Program-made: the position numbers and the translations under genes
Assembly: GCF_000626635.1 (NCBI RefSeq)
Contig: NZ_CP007451.1
Span: 620,001 to 684,000 of the forward strand
Reading direction: 5' to 3'
From: Draconibacterium orientale
Lineage (GTDB): Bacteria; Bacteroidota; Bacteroidia; Bacteroidales; Prolixibacteraceae
DNA: 64,000 bases
Part shown: positions 8,425-16,402 of the stretch, in pieces
Position numbering within the stretch: position 1 is the first letter of the stretch
Layout of the letters: every line of letters begins with the position of its first letter
The notes under the pieces: model-generated
Database searches by the model: none
What the model saw: the letters and a program-made list of their open reading frames with translations, nothing else
What the model was told of the DNA's origin: nothing

Positions 8425-9540
8425 TTACTTCCTTGCTTATATTGCTTTCAACCGGGGTTTGGCTATTAGCGCCATATAATATTTAAAAATTATTTAACAC
8501 ATTGTTTTAAATCGTCTTTACCAACAACTGTTTCAGGTTATGTTTAAAGATCCCCCTATGTAAAAGAGGATCTTTTAATTAATACCATCTAAAAACCTAT
8601 CCTATGGAGAAAAAAAAGATATACTTCCAGTTGACAAAAAATATGCATTTATGCCTTCATATGCGGCCCTCTGCAATTCCTTATCAAATTATTAAGACAA
8701 TCAGATTTATCGATACGATTTACACAAGCTAAGAATGCGAATGGTAATAATTCCCAAAATGTAAAAATCCAGTTTTTCATACGATTAAAATTGTTTTTAT
8801 AAAATCATCGTATTAATTTATTTACAAATTTCTAACGCAAAATATTCATGGCTTTATTTTGAACTATTTGCTGAAATCTGAACAAAATGGGATCAATTCA
8901 ACTTGCTACCTGGAGTTTTCTTTCTGACTTATTTTATACAAGATTTTGTAGTCAGTAATACGATTTGAATACACAGTGTTTTTTCATAAATAGTTTAAGT
9001 TAGATATGTTTTAAAAAATATTTATTACACAACTGGTACTGTTCTGTTCTGTTCGCTTATTAACAAAGATACTACATTCCAAAATAAATAAACAGAACTT
9101 AATTAATGCTTTACAACATGACAATGATATGTTTGTAGCATTGGTGCAGAATTTAAAACACCGTAAACAACCTACCTGACTTGAACTAAAAAGCCACACC
9201 CAAGGGGCAATGAGGCCGTTTGAAAAATTACCCGAAAACAGCATTACTTTTAAGCCAGATAACACATCAAATTGTTCGTACCCGAAGCAACTCCCACTTC
9301 CTACAACAGTTCGGGTTTAAATTTTTCAAGGGCACTTCCGGCATCAACTATTTTCGCGATATCGCCAAAAACCTGCAATTAATCGGCCCCTCATCTCCTC
9401 AAAACGAGTTAAACCTCATCATCAATGGTAGGAATTCCCCTACCTTTTGTTAGACATTATCCTCTCGCGATGTAGGTTTTCGCCTGTTACTATTTTGCTT
9501 TGCCCATGGTAATTTTGTTAAAAACAAAATATGTAAGGAA
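8425..9540. other. Gene-poor region between the IS and the stress-protein genes
   Basis: No convincing gene is present. A terminator-like hairpin lies at 8546-8575 (AAAGATCC / GGATCTTT). An open frame of 42 codons at 8604-8732 (+), starting MEKKKIYFQLTKN, has no recognisable homology. Between about 9180 and 9450 both strands give short coding-like stretches interrupted by stops (plus: QFGFKFFKGTSGINYFRDIA; minus: GDIAKIVDAGSALEKFKP), which could be a decayed gene or chance. TGTTC is repeated three times near 9049. Confidence 0.4.
9512..9530. promoter_or_regulatory. Palindrome just upstream of the first universal stress gene
   Basis: ATTTTGTT-AAA-AACAAAAT is a perfect 8-3-8 inverted repeat ending 10 bp before the ATG at 9541. 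It overlaps TAATTTTG (9510-9517), which fits the Bacteroidota -7 consensus TAnnTTTG. An operator overlapping the promoter is plausible, but no regulator is known. Confidence 0.35.
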
Positions 9541-10290
9541 ATGAGTGTAAGAACCATGAATAGTCAACCTTCAATATTAATACTGGCAGATTTTTCGGAC
9601 GGAAGCTGGCACGCTACTTCGTTTGCCATGCAATTTCTTTATACAGAAAAATCACCGGTTACTATTTTACAAACTTATCAGAATCCGGGCTGGGGACACT
9701 TAATGATGCGCAAACTGAGCCATCACTTGAGAAAAATTACAAAAAACGAACTACGAGCTTTAAAAAACAGATTAACAAAGCATTTTAACATTGAAAAACA
9801 AAAAATTAACACCCTTTCTGTTGAAGGCGAACTGAATTCGGTACTGAATTTTAAACCAATTATTAACGGGCAGCACAACCTTGTTTTATCTACACACAAC
9901 TCTTTCGAGGATTCGTGCAAAAGACAAAACGGATGTTTGGAGAAAATAATTGATACCGCGAAACATCCCCTGTTTATTATACCCGAAAGGTTTGAAGGCG
10001 ACGCTACGAAAAAAATACTGTTTGTTGCAAACCCCGACAAAGAACCATCGGTGCAATTGCGCAACCAGCTTATTGAAATATGTAAAAAAACCCAATCAAA
10101 CCTGGAAATACTGTTTGTACTAAAAACACAAAACCAACATATAAGCGAGAATGTAAAATCAAACTTCAACAACTATTTTGAGGGGATTGATATCACGCTT
10201 AATACAATATCAAATAAAACAAAATGTAAGGGTATTAACAATTACCTGAATCAGACAAACCGCGATTTAATTGTAATTGAAAACGATTGA
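9541..10290 (+). CDS. Universal stress protein (UspA-like)
   Basis: A 249-residue soluble protein starting SILILADFSDGSWHATSFAM at about residue 11, which matches the first strand and helix of the Usp fold (ADFS followed by an alpha/beta pattern). The length fits two Usp-like halves; the second begins near KKILFVANPDKEPS. The ATP-binding glycine motif is not clear, so it may not bind nucleotide. It abuts the second Usp gene and may be co-expressed with it. ATG 9541 was chosen; Met6 (9556) is an alternative. Such proteins usually respond to starvation, redox or envelope stress. The family call is moderately sure because sequence conservation is low. Confidence 0.7.
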   Translation: MSVRTMNSQPSILILADFSDGSWHATSFAMQFLYTEKSPVTILQTYQNPGWGHLMMRKLSHHLRKITKNELRALKNRLTKHFNIEKQKINTLSVEGELNSVLNFKPIINGQHNLVLSTHNSFEDSCKRQNGCLEKIIDTAKHPLFIIPERFEGDATKKILFVANPDKEPSVQLRNQLIEICKKTQSNLEILFVLKTQNQHISENVKSNFNNYFEGIDITLNTISNKTKCKGINNYLNQTNRDLIVIEND

Positions 10291-10325
10291 CACTTTTGGA
10301 AAGCAGACAGAATAAAACAATAGCG

Positions 10326-11195
10326 ATGAAACAGAAAGATTATAGCATTTTGGCGCTTATTTCGCCAAATAAAGAAGGAGAGGCGGTTTTAAAAGAAGCC
10401 CTTTACCTGCAGAATACCCTGGAGGTAAAGCTTGCCATATTAAATGTAATAGAAGAGCGCGGTTTTTTTGAGCGAAATTTTCAGCCCAAAGAAACTGAAT
10501 TAGCCATTAAAAAGGCCAAAGAAGAATTAACAAACTTTGTAAAGAAAGTAATTGGCAAGGAGCTACCAAACAATGTTGTTATTTCGGTACGAGCCGGTAA
10601 TCCGGTTGAAGTTTTACTGGAAAAATCGAAAACCGACAGCCTCGAGTTCCTGCTTATTGATAAAAGCGACAGCGATTATCCGGGAGCTTTAACAAAAGAG
10701 GAAGTCGATAAATTAATTAGCTTATCGAAATGCCCGGTATTAACGGTTAATAAAGATTTTGGAGTACCGGAAATAAAAAATATTGCCATTCCAATCGATA
10801 TCACCCAATCGACAAAAAAGAGGCTTTTGTGGGCCCAATTTTTAGCGAAAAAGCACAACGCAAAAATTACAATCCTTTCGGCGCTAAAAGCCAACATTAA
10901 TGTGGAAAAAAGCCTTGCCCTGAAAAATGCTCAAAAAATACAAAAGTTACTCCACGACCATGACATTGAATCGGATATTAAAATACTAAAAGTATATAAT
11001 CAGGATTCGCATCAGGTTATTCTGGATTACGTTAAAGAAGAAAATCCCGAGCTATTGATCATCCGTACGCATCAGGAATCGATATTTTCCAATACAAACA
11101 TCGGAAAATTTGTTTCAGAGATTGTTCATGGAAGTAAATTGCCTGTTTTTACGGTTAATTATACGCCCAATCCTGTTGACTCGCTGTTTTTGTAA
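10326..11195 (+). CDS. Tandem-domain universal stress protein
   Basis: From the ATG at 10326 the protein is 289 residues with two Usp domains. The first begins DYSILALISPNKEGEAVLKEAL, the second at about residue 145 with IKNIAIPIDITQSTKKRLLW. The end of domain 2 (ELLIIRTHQESIFSNTNIGKFVSEIVHGSKLPVFTV) matches the usual Usp C-terminus, where a Gx9GS-like nucleotide loop would lie. An upstream TTG at 10287 overlaps the previous gene, but the extra 13 residues do not fit a Usp start, so ATG 10326 is preferred. It lies 35 bp after the other Usp gene and 400 bp ahead of the V-ATPase operon, suggesting a stress- or energy-linked cluster. Confidence 0.82.
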   Translation: MKQKDYSILALISPNKEGEAVLKEALYLQNTLEVKLAILNVIEERGFFERNFQPKETELAIKKAKEELTNFVKKVIGKELPNNVVISVRAGNPVEVLLEKSKTDSLEFLLIDKSDSDYPGALTKEEVDKLISLSKCPVLTVNKDFGVPEIKNIAIPIDITQSTKKRLLWAQFLAKKHNAKITILSALKANINVEKSLALKNAQKIQKLLHDHDIESDIKILKVYNQDSHQVILDYVKEENPELLIIRTHQESIFSNTNIGKFVSEIVHGSKLPVFTVNYTPNPVDSLFL

Positions 11196-11595
11196 AAAAA
11201 ATAAAGAAAAATGTCCGTATTCCGCCAACCAATTACCTGTTTGAACGTTAACACTACGGAACTTTTAATTTTGATTAATGATAGAAAAAACAGCCTTCAA
11301 TTACCTACTCAATCAAGTATTTTATTGAGTAAAAACATTGCCGGCAAGCAAAAGTGTCAGTTTGACAATATGCTTTAAAACGTTAAGATATATTAAAATA
11401 TTGCACAAATAAATATTCACAATTGCATCATAATCTGGAAACGAAGTATATTAAGAATTTTTAGACATTCTTTTTTAAACAACAGGAAACGAGCATACTA
11501 AAAAGTCATGATAATACGCAAGAAAATGATTATACGAGTTACCTGCCTACTGCAGGCAGGCATGGGTTACCTAAAATAAAAACAATTATAAACGA
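11196..11595. other. Leader region of the V-type ATPase operon
   Basis: No gene is seen. TAATTTTG at 11266-11273 fits the Bacteroidota -7 consensus, with TTTG at 11240-11243 as a possible -33 element at slightly long spacing. That start would give a leader of about 310 nt. A hairpin CCTGC-CTACTGCAG-GCAGG type repeat lies at 11543-11561, 35 bp before the first ATPase gene; similar short palindromes are often dispersed in these genomes. Confidence 0.4.
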
Positions 11596-13368
11596 ATGAA
11601 TAATAATAACACAAGAACAGGCAAGCTCATAGCCATTCAGGATTCGTTAGTGAAAGCACGATTCTACGGAAATGTGATAATGGGTGAAACTGCCAATGTT
11701 ATAGTAGATGGTAAATCGTTACAAGCCGAAGTATTACAAATAATTCCCGATCCAAAAAATGCGGATGCGGGAATTGTTGAAATGCAGGTTTTTGAAGATT
11801 TAACCGGTGCTCAAATTGGCGATCAGGTGGAATTTACGGGCAAATCCTTATCGGTACTTTTGGGTCCGGGGTTGCTAACCAGTATTTGGGACGGACTGCA
11901 AAATCCCTTATACAAACTCGGCGAACAGAATGCTTACCTGGTTCCCGGAATGAAAGCGCCGGCACTTGATGAAGAAAAATTGTGGGACTTCACGCCATCA
12001 GTAGCTGTTGGCGACAAAGTAAAGGGTGGCGATGCCATCGGTACCGTGCCTGAAGGACGTTTAACCCACAGCATTCTGGTGCCTTTTAATTTTGGCAAAT
12101 GCAAAGTGGAAAGCATTATTGAAAAAAGCGAGGTAAATATTACCGAAACAGTTGCTGTTATTTCCGACAGTCAGAACACAAAACACGAGTTAAAACTGGC
12201 TTTCCGATGGGCGGTAAAATCGCCAATTCCATTTAAGGAACGCGCTATTCCGAGCAAAACCATTTCTACCGGAGTACGTGTTATCGATTTGCTGGCACCG
12301 GTTAGTTATGGCGGAACAGTGGGAAACCCGGGTCCTTTTGGTGCCGGAAAAACCGTATTGCAGCACTCGTTGTGTAAATATGCTCTGGCTGATATTATTA
12401 TTATGGCAGCCTGCGGCGAACGCGCCGGTGAGGCAGTGGAGGTGTTTAAAGATTTTGCCGAGCTGGAAGATCCGTCAACCGGCGACTCGCTGATGAACCG
12501 GATGTGTATTTTCGGAAATACCAGTTCGATGCCTGTTGCGGCGCGTGAGGCCAGTGTATTTATTGCACTAACCGTTGGCGAATATTACCGCTACCAGGGC
12601 TACAACGTGGTCCTTTTAGCCGACTCAACTTCGCGTTGGGCACAGGCACTGCGCGAGCGTAGTGGCCGCCAGGGCGATATTCCCGGGCCGGAGGCTTTCC
12701 CAATGGATATCCCCGATCAGATTAAAGGAATGTACCAGCGTGCCGGAGCCGATCAGGGAACAGGTGGCTCATTAACTTTTATCGGAACAGTGTCGCCGGC
12801 AGGTGGTAACTTCCAGGAGCCGGTAACACAGGCAACAATGGATGCAACCGGAGGTTTCTGGGGCTTGTCGCAAGACCGTGCCGATGCAAAGAAATACCCG
12901 GCAATCGATCCGCTTTCTTATACTTCGTCGGTGTACGACAGTTTTATTTCGTGGGACGACCGCAATAAAATGCTGCAAACGCTTTATGAGGCGAATGGTA
13001 TCGACCAAACCATCAGTACCATTGGTTTGAAAAAGGTTCCGGTTGAAAAATATATACTTTATCAAAAAGGGCTCACCATCGATTTCTGTGTAATGCAGCA
13101 AAATGCTTTCCACAAACTGGATGCGTGTACGCGGCCTGAACGCCTGATCATTATTAACGAAGCGGTTCAGAAACTTATCGATAGTACCATCAATTTTGCC
13201 CGGGAGGACAAGGAAGACGAAGAAGTAAAAGAGCTGGTAAAAGCAAAATTTGATGAACTGCGCCAGTGGTGGAAAGACTGGAACACTTCGGCTCAAAGTA
13301 TCGATGAAATGGCCGTTCTTCCGGAAAAAGTTGAACAATTTATTTTACAAGAAGAGTACACACTATGA
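11596..13368 (+). CDS. ntpA: V-type ATP synthase/ATPase catalytic subunit A
   Basis: A 590-residue catalytic subunit. The P-loop is GPFGAGKT (residues 246-253), followed by ACGERAGEAVEV with the conserved catalytic glutamate and ADSTSRWAQALRE. The long non-homologous insert typical of V/A-type A subunits lies at about residues 115-200 (LGEQNAYLVPGMK onward). A subunits bind and hydrolyse ATP in the cytoplasmic V1 head. It is the first gene of a seven-gene operon and its stop codon overlaps the start of subunit B by 4 bp. The length matches the family. No ion preference can be read from this subunit. Confidence 0.97.
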   Translation: MNNNNTRTGKLIAIQDSLVKARFYGNVIMGETANVIVDGKSLQAEVLQIIPDPKNADAGIVEMQVFEDLTGAQIGDQVEFTGKSLSVLLGPGLLTSIWDGLQNPLYKLGEQNAYLVPGMKAPALDEEKLWDFTPSVAVGDKVKGGDAIGTVPEGRLTHSILVPFNFGKCKVESIIEKSEVNITETVAVISDSQNTKHELKLAFRWAVKSPIPFKERAIPSKTISTGVRVIDLLAPVSYGGTVGNPGPFGAGKTVLQHSLCKYALADIIIMAACGERAGEAVEVFKDFAELEDPSTGDSLMNRMCIFGNTSSMPVAAREASVFIALTVGEYYRYQGYNVVLLADSTSRWAQALRERSGRQGDIPGPEAFPMDIPDQIKGMYQRAGADQGTGGSLTFIGTVSPAGGNFQEPVTQATMDATGGFWGLSQDRADAKKYPAIDPLSYTSSVYDSFISWDDRNKMLQTLYEANGIDQTISTIGLKKVPVEKYILYQKGLTIDFCVMQQNAFHKLDACTRPERLIIINEAVQKLIDSTINFAREDKEDEEVKELVKAKFDELRQWWKDWNTSAQSIDEMAVLPEKVEQFILQEEYTL

Positions 13369-14669
13369 TACGAAAAGAAATAAACAGAATTAGCGAAGTT
13401 GGTAAAGCACTGATTTCGGTTGAAGGAAATCCGGGTGTGGCACTCAACCACGTGGTAGAATTGCTGGAAGCCGGAACCAACCAAAGCCTTTCGTTTGCCA
13501 AAGCCATTAATATTACTGAAGACTCAACGCGTTTCCAGGTATTTAACGGAACGCAGGGCTTGAGCACACAAACAAAAATTCGCATGCACGAGGTTCCGTT
13601 AACTGCAGGTTTCTCGTACAACATGCTGGGCCGTAGCTTCGATGGTATTGGCGATGTGGCCGACGGTGGTCCTGAAATTATTTTTGAGAAACAAATTTCA
13701 ACACGATTGGATACTTTAAATCCAACGGTTCGTTTGGTTCCCAAGCAACCTTTGTGGACAGGTATTCCGATGATTGATGTATTTAATACGCTGGTAAAAT
13801 CGCAAAAGATTCCAATTTTTGCCGGCCCAACCGAGCCTTACAACCGACTGCTTTCGCAGATTGCACAGGGTGCACAGGCCGACGTAATTATTTTTGCCGG
13901 TATTGGTTTGAAATTCGACGAGTACCACTACTTCAAAGAGCAGTTGTCGCAATCGGGTAATATCGATAAAACGATCATGTTTACCCACCTTGCCGGAGAT
14001 TCGCAGATTAAAGGTTTGATGTTACCCGATGTGGCATTAAGTGTGTCGCGCGAATTTGCCGACCAGGGAAAAGACGTGTTGGTGCTGTTAACCGACATGA
14101 CCAACTGGTCGAATATTTTGCGTAACGTAGCCAACTACCAGGATCAGATTCCTTCGTTGCAGGGTTATCCGGGTTCGTTGTATTCGGAACTGGCCAAACG
14201 TTACGAGGTAGCTGCCGACATTGAAGGCGCTGGTTCGATCACTATTATCGGGGCAACAACGCTCGAATCGCTTGAAGATCCGGTTCCTGATAACACTGGT
14301 TATATTACCGAGGGACAGTTTTTCCTTGATAACGGGAAGCTGAAACTGGCACGTTCGCTGTCGCGTTTAAAGCAGCAGGTTAACGACACTACCCGGGATG
14401 ACCACCGCCCTATTATGACAGTGATGGCCTCGTTGCTTGCCGATGCTGAAAAAGCGTACGAAGCAGCCGAAGTTGGTGCTGCAAACGATACATTCTCGCA
14501 AAAACTACTGCGTTACCGCGAAGATTTTATCGCAAATATGGAGGAGCCATTCGGTGAACCTATCGAGCTGGAAGCCGCATTAGACAAATGCTGGGATATT
14601 TTAAAACGACATTTTGAGCCAACCGAAACAGGGTTGAGCAAAAAACTGATCGAGCAATACTGGAACTAA
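13365..14669 (+). CDS. ntpB: V-type ATP synthase/ATPase regulatory subunit B
   Basis: A 434-residue non-catalytic nucleotide-binding subunit. It resembles subunit A but lacks the P-loop; the corresponding place reads IPIFAGPTEPYNRLLSQIA. Conserved segments include FTHLAGDSQIKGLMLPDVAL, VLVLLTDMTNWSNILR and YPGSLYSELAKRYE. B alternates with A in the V1 hexamer. The start overlaps the end of ntpA (ATGA), so translation is probably coupled. The gene is intact and of normal length. Confidence 0.97.
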   Translation: MIRKEINRISEVGKALISVEGNPGVALNHVVELLEAGTNQSLSFAKAINITEDSTRFQVFNGTQGLSTQTKIRMHEVPLTAGFSYNMLGRSFDGIGDVADGGPEIIFEKQISTRLDTLNPTVRLVPKQPLWTGIPMIDVFNTLVKSQKIPIFAGPTEPYNRLLSQIAQGAQADVIIFAGIGLKFDEYHYFKEQLSQSGNIDKTIMFTHLAGDSQIKGLMLPDVALSVSREFADQGKDVLVLLTDMTNWSNILRNVANYQDQIPSLQGYPGSLYSELAKRYEVAADIEGAGSITIIGATTLESLEDPVPDNTGYITEGQFFLDNGKLKLARSLSRLKQQVNDTTRDDHRPIMTVMASLLADAEKAYEAAEVGAANDTFSQKLLRYREDFIANMEEPFGEPIELEAALDKCWDILKRHFEPTETGLSKKLIEQYWN

Positions 14670-14688
14670 CCACTAATCGGAAAAAGAG

Positions 14689-15294
14689 ATGACAAAAAAT
14701 AAAGAAAACCTGGAAGGAATTGTTTCCAAACTAAAAGAGCAGGGTGTTAATGCCGGCGAAGCAGAGAAACAACGTATAATTGAAAATGCAAAGCAGGAAG
14801 CAGAGAAACTGATTGCCGAAGCAAAAGCTACCAGCAAAAAAATTGTTGAAGAGGCCGAAACGAAAGCTTCGCAAGCCGAAAAAAATGCAGAAAAAGCAAT
14901 TGCACAGGCTTCGCGCGATATGGTTGAAGCCACAAAAATCACCATCTTAAACCACCTGAAAAAGGTGTTTGGCAAAGAGTGCAAAACTTTATTCCGCCAG
15001 GAAGAATACCTGCAAGAACTGCTAAAAGTGGTGATCGATTCCATTTCAGGAAAAAAATCGATAAAAGTACCGCCGGAGTTGCATAAAGAAATGGAAGCAT
15101 TTCTACTGAAAGAAGCGCTTCAGGAAGAGGTAACGTTGCAACCACTTTCGGCGAGTAAAGCCAAAATAAAAGTAAAATCGACCGACAAAGACGGAATTAG
15201 TTTCGTGGTCAGCTCAAAAGAAATTGAGAGCGGTTTATTTTCCTTACTCAACAAGGATTTGGTTGACCGAATCATTAAAAGCAAGGAGGATTAA
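14689..15294 (+). CDS. ntpE: V-type ATP synthase subunit E (peripheral stalk)
   Basis: A 201-residue protein with a long N-terminal coiled coil rich in Ala, Glu and Lys (about residues 20-85, for example AKQEAEKLIAEAKATSKKIV) and a small C-terminal alpha/beta domain. This is the architecture of the V-ATPase E stalk subunit, which ties the V1 head to the membrane part. No separate subunit G is seen; the partner could be the DUF2764 protein encoded next, but that is speculation. In several Bacteroidota operons E precedes A, whereas here it follows B. Confidence 0.85.
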   Translation: MTKNKENLEGIVSKLKEQGVNAGEAEKQRIIENAKQEAEKLIAEAKATSKKIVEEAETKASQAEKNAEKAIAQASRDMVEATKITILNHLKKVFGKECKTLFRQEEYLQELLKVVIDSISGKKSIKVPPELHKEMEAFLLKEALQEEVTLQPLSASKAKIKVKSTDKDGISFVVSSKEIESGLFSLLNKDLVDRIIKSKED

Positions 15295-15296
15295 AT

Positions 15297-15794
15297 ATGT
15301 CAAACATGGTTTATCTTATGACCAGTTTGCCATCGTTGTCCCTGGGAGAGGCACCTCCGATTACAATTGATGAATTTAACGATGACGCAAAACGCCAGCT
15401 GTCTGCACGACATTTTAAGGCGCTGCAATCGGTTGATATTCAAAAATTGGATGCTAAAGTTGGAGTAAGAAGCATTTCCTCGCTTTTATACAGTATCAAG
15501 GAAGATCTTTCAGAAGTTAGAGCGGCCAAAGCGCAAAATCGTCAGCCGAAGCCGGAACGGATGCCAAATTCGTTGCTGCGCGGAAACCCCATGGAGCGCG
15601 AGATGAATATTTTGCAGTGGCAGTGGGAAGAACTGCAGGATATTGAAGCCGGAAAAACATTCACGCTAACCGAAGTTCTGGTATATAAACTAAAACTTCA
15701 ACTGGTGGAAAGATTGTATTCCTTCGACGAAAACAAAGGTGCCGAAGTACTGGCATCGGTGGTAAATCCGGGAAAAAACAAGGAGGGCAAATAA
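15297..15794 (+). CDS. DUF2764 family protein of the V-ATPase operon
   Basis: A 165-residue protein beginning NMVYLMTSLPSLSLGEAPPI, the hallmark of DUF2764. That family is found almost only inside V-type ATPase operons of Bacteroidota, Chlamydiae and spirochaetes. Its function is not established. The N-terminus has no signal peptide, so it is probably cytoplasmic. It starts 2 bp after ntpE and its stop overlaps the start of ntpD by one base. Because the operon lacks obvious C, F and G genes, this protein may take over the role of one of them; alternatively it may be an assembly factor. Confidence 0.85.
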   Translation: MSNMVYLMTSLPSLSLGEAPPITIDEFNDDAKRQLSARHFKALQSVDIQKLDAKVGVRSISSLLYSIKEDLSEVRAAKAQNRQPKPERMPNSLLRGNPMEREMNILQWQWEELQDIEAGKTFTLTEVLVYKLKLQLVERLYSFDENKGAEVLASVVNPGKNKEGK

Positions 15795-16402
15795 TGGCAG
15801 GTATAAAAATAAAATATACAAAAACCGAAAGGGCCCGCCAGAAGAAAATTCTGAAGGTTTCGGAAAGGATGCTGCCCTTGTTTGAAGCGATGGAAAAATC
15901 GTTGATGGCAACCATTAATACCATCGCTGAACGGATTGAGCAGATTCGCGAAGAGATTGAAAAGAACCGAAAGGCAGCAGAACCATGGACGGCCGTAATG
16001 AGTGACTCATGGGTGAACATCGATGAATATATTTCGGTGAATAAAATCATCACCAAAACCGTTGATGTGGCCGGTGTTCGTGTGCAACAGTTCGTTAAGG
16101 TTGACTTTAATGTAATGCCGGTTAACGACGAAACGCCTTTATGGGTTGACGATGCCATTGAACTGATGCAGGTACAATTGCAACTATTGGCCGAAATCGA
16201 ATGTTTGAAAGAACAAATCGAGCTTTTGGAAGAGGAGCTATTGGATGTACGGGCACGGGTAAAACTGTTCGAGAATCGCCGTATTCCGAATGCAAAACTG
16301 GCCATTCGTAAAATTGGTCAGAAGCTGCAGGACGACGAACGCCTTACAATTGCAACGGCAAAAGTGGTAAAAACAAGCAAACAAAAGGAGGGCAGCCTAT
16401 GA
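15794..16402 (+). CDS. ntpD: V-type ATP synthase subunit D (central rotor)
   Basis: A 202-residue, mostly helical protein. The N-terminal KIKYTKTERARQKKILKVSERMLPLFE and a C-terminal long helix (ELLDVRARVKLFENRRIPNA) match the antiparallel coiled coil of V-ATPase D. D forms the rotating shaft inside the A3B3 head. The gene overlaps ntpI by 4 bp. The length is normal and the frame intact. Confidence 0.93.
   Translation: MAGIKIKYTKTERARQKKILKVSERMLPLFEAMEKSLMATINTIAERIEQIREEIEKNRKAAEPWTAVMSDSWVNIDEYISVNKIITKTVDVAGVRVQQFVKVDFNVMPVNDETPLWVDDAIELMQVQLQLLAEIECLKEQIELLEEELLDVRARVKLFENRRIPNAKLAIRKIGQKLQDDERLTIATAKVVKTSKQKEGSL

Noticed and set aside
10287-10325. TTG start that would lengthen the second universal stress protein
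   Set aside because: The added residues do not match the family, and the ATG at 10326 fits the usual Usp start.
12772-13338. Minus-strand open frame of 188 codons
   Set aside because: Antisense to the conserved end of ntpA; no recognisable protein features.
15661-16305. Minus-strand open frame of 214 codons
   Set aside because: Antisense to ntpD and the end of the DUF2764 gene; Ser/Ile-rich shadow.
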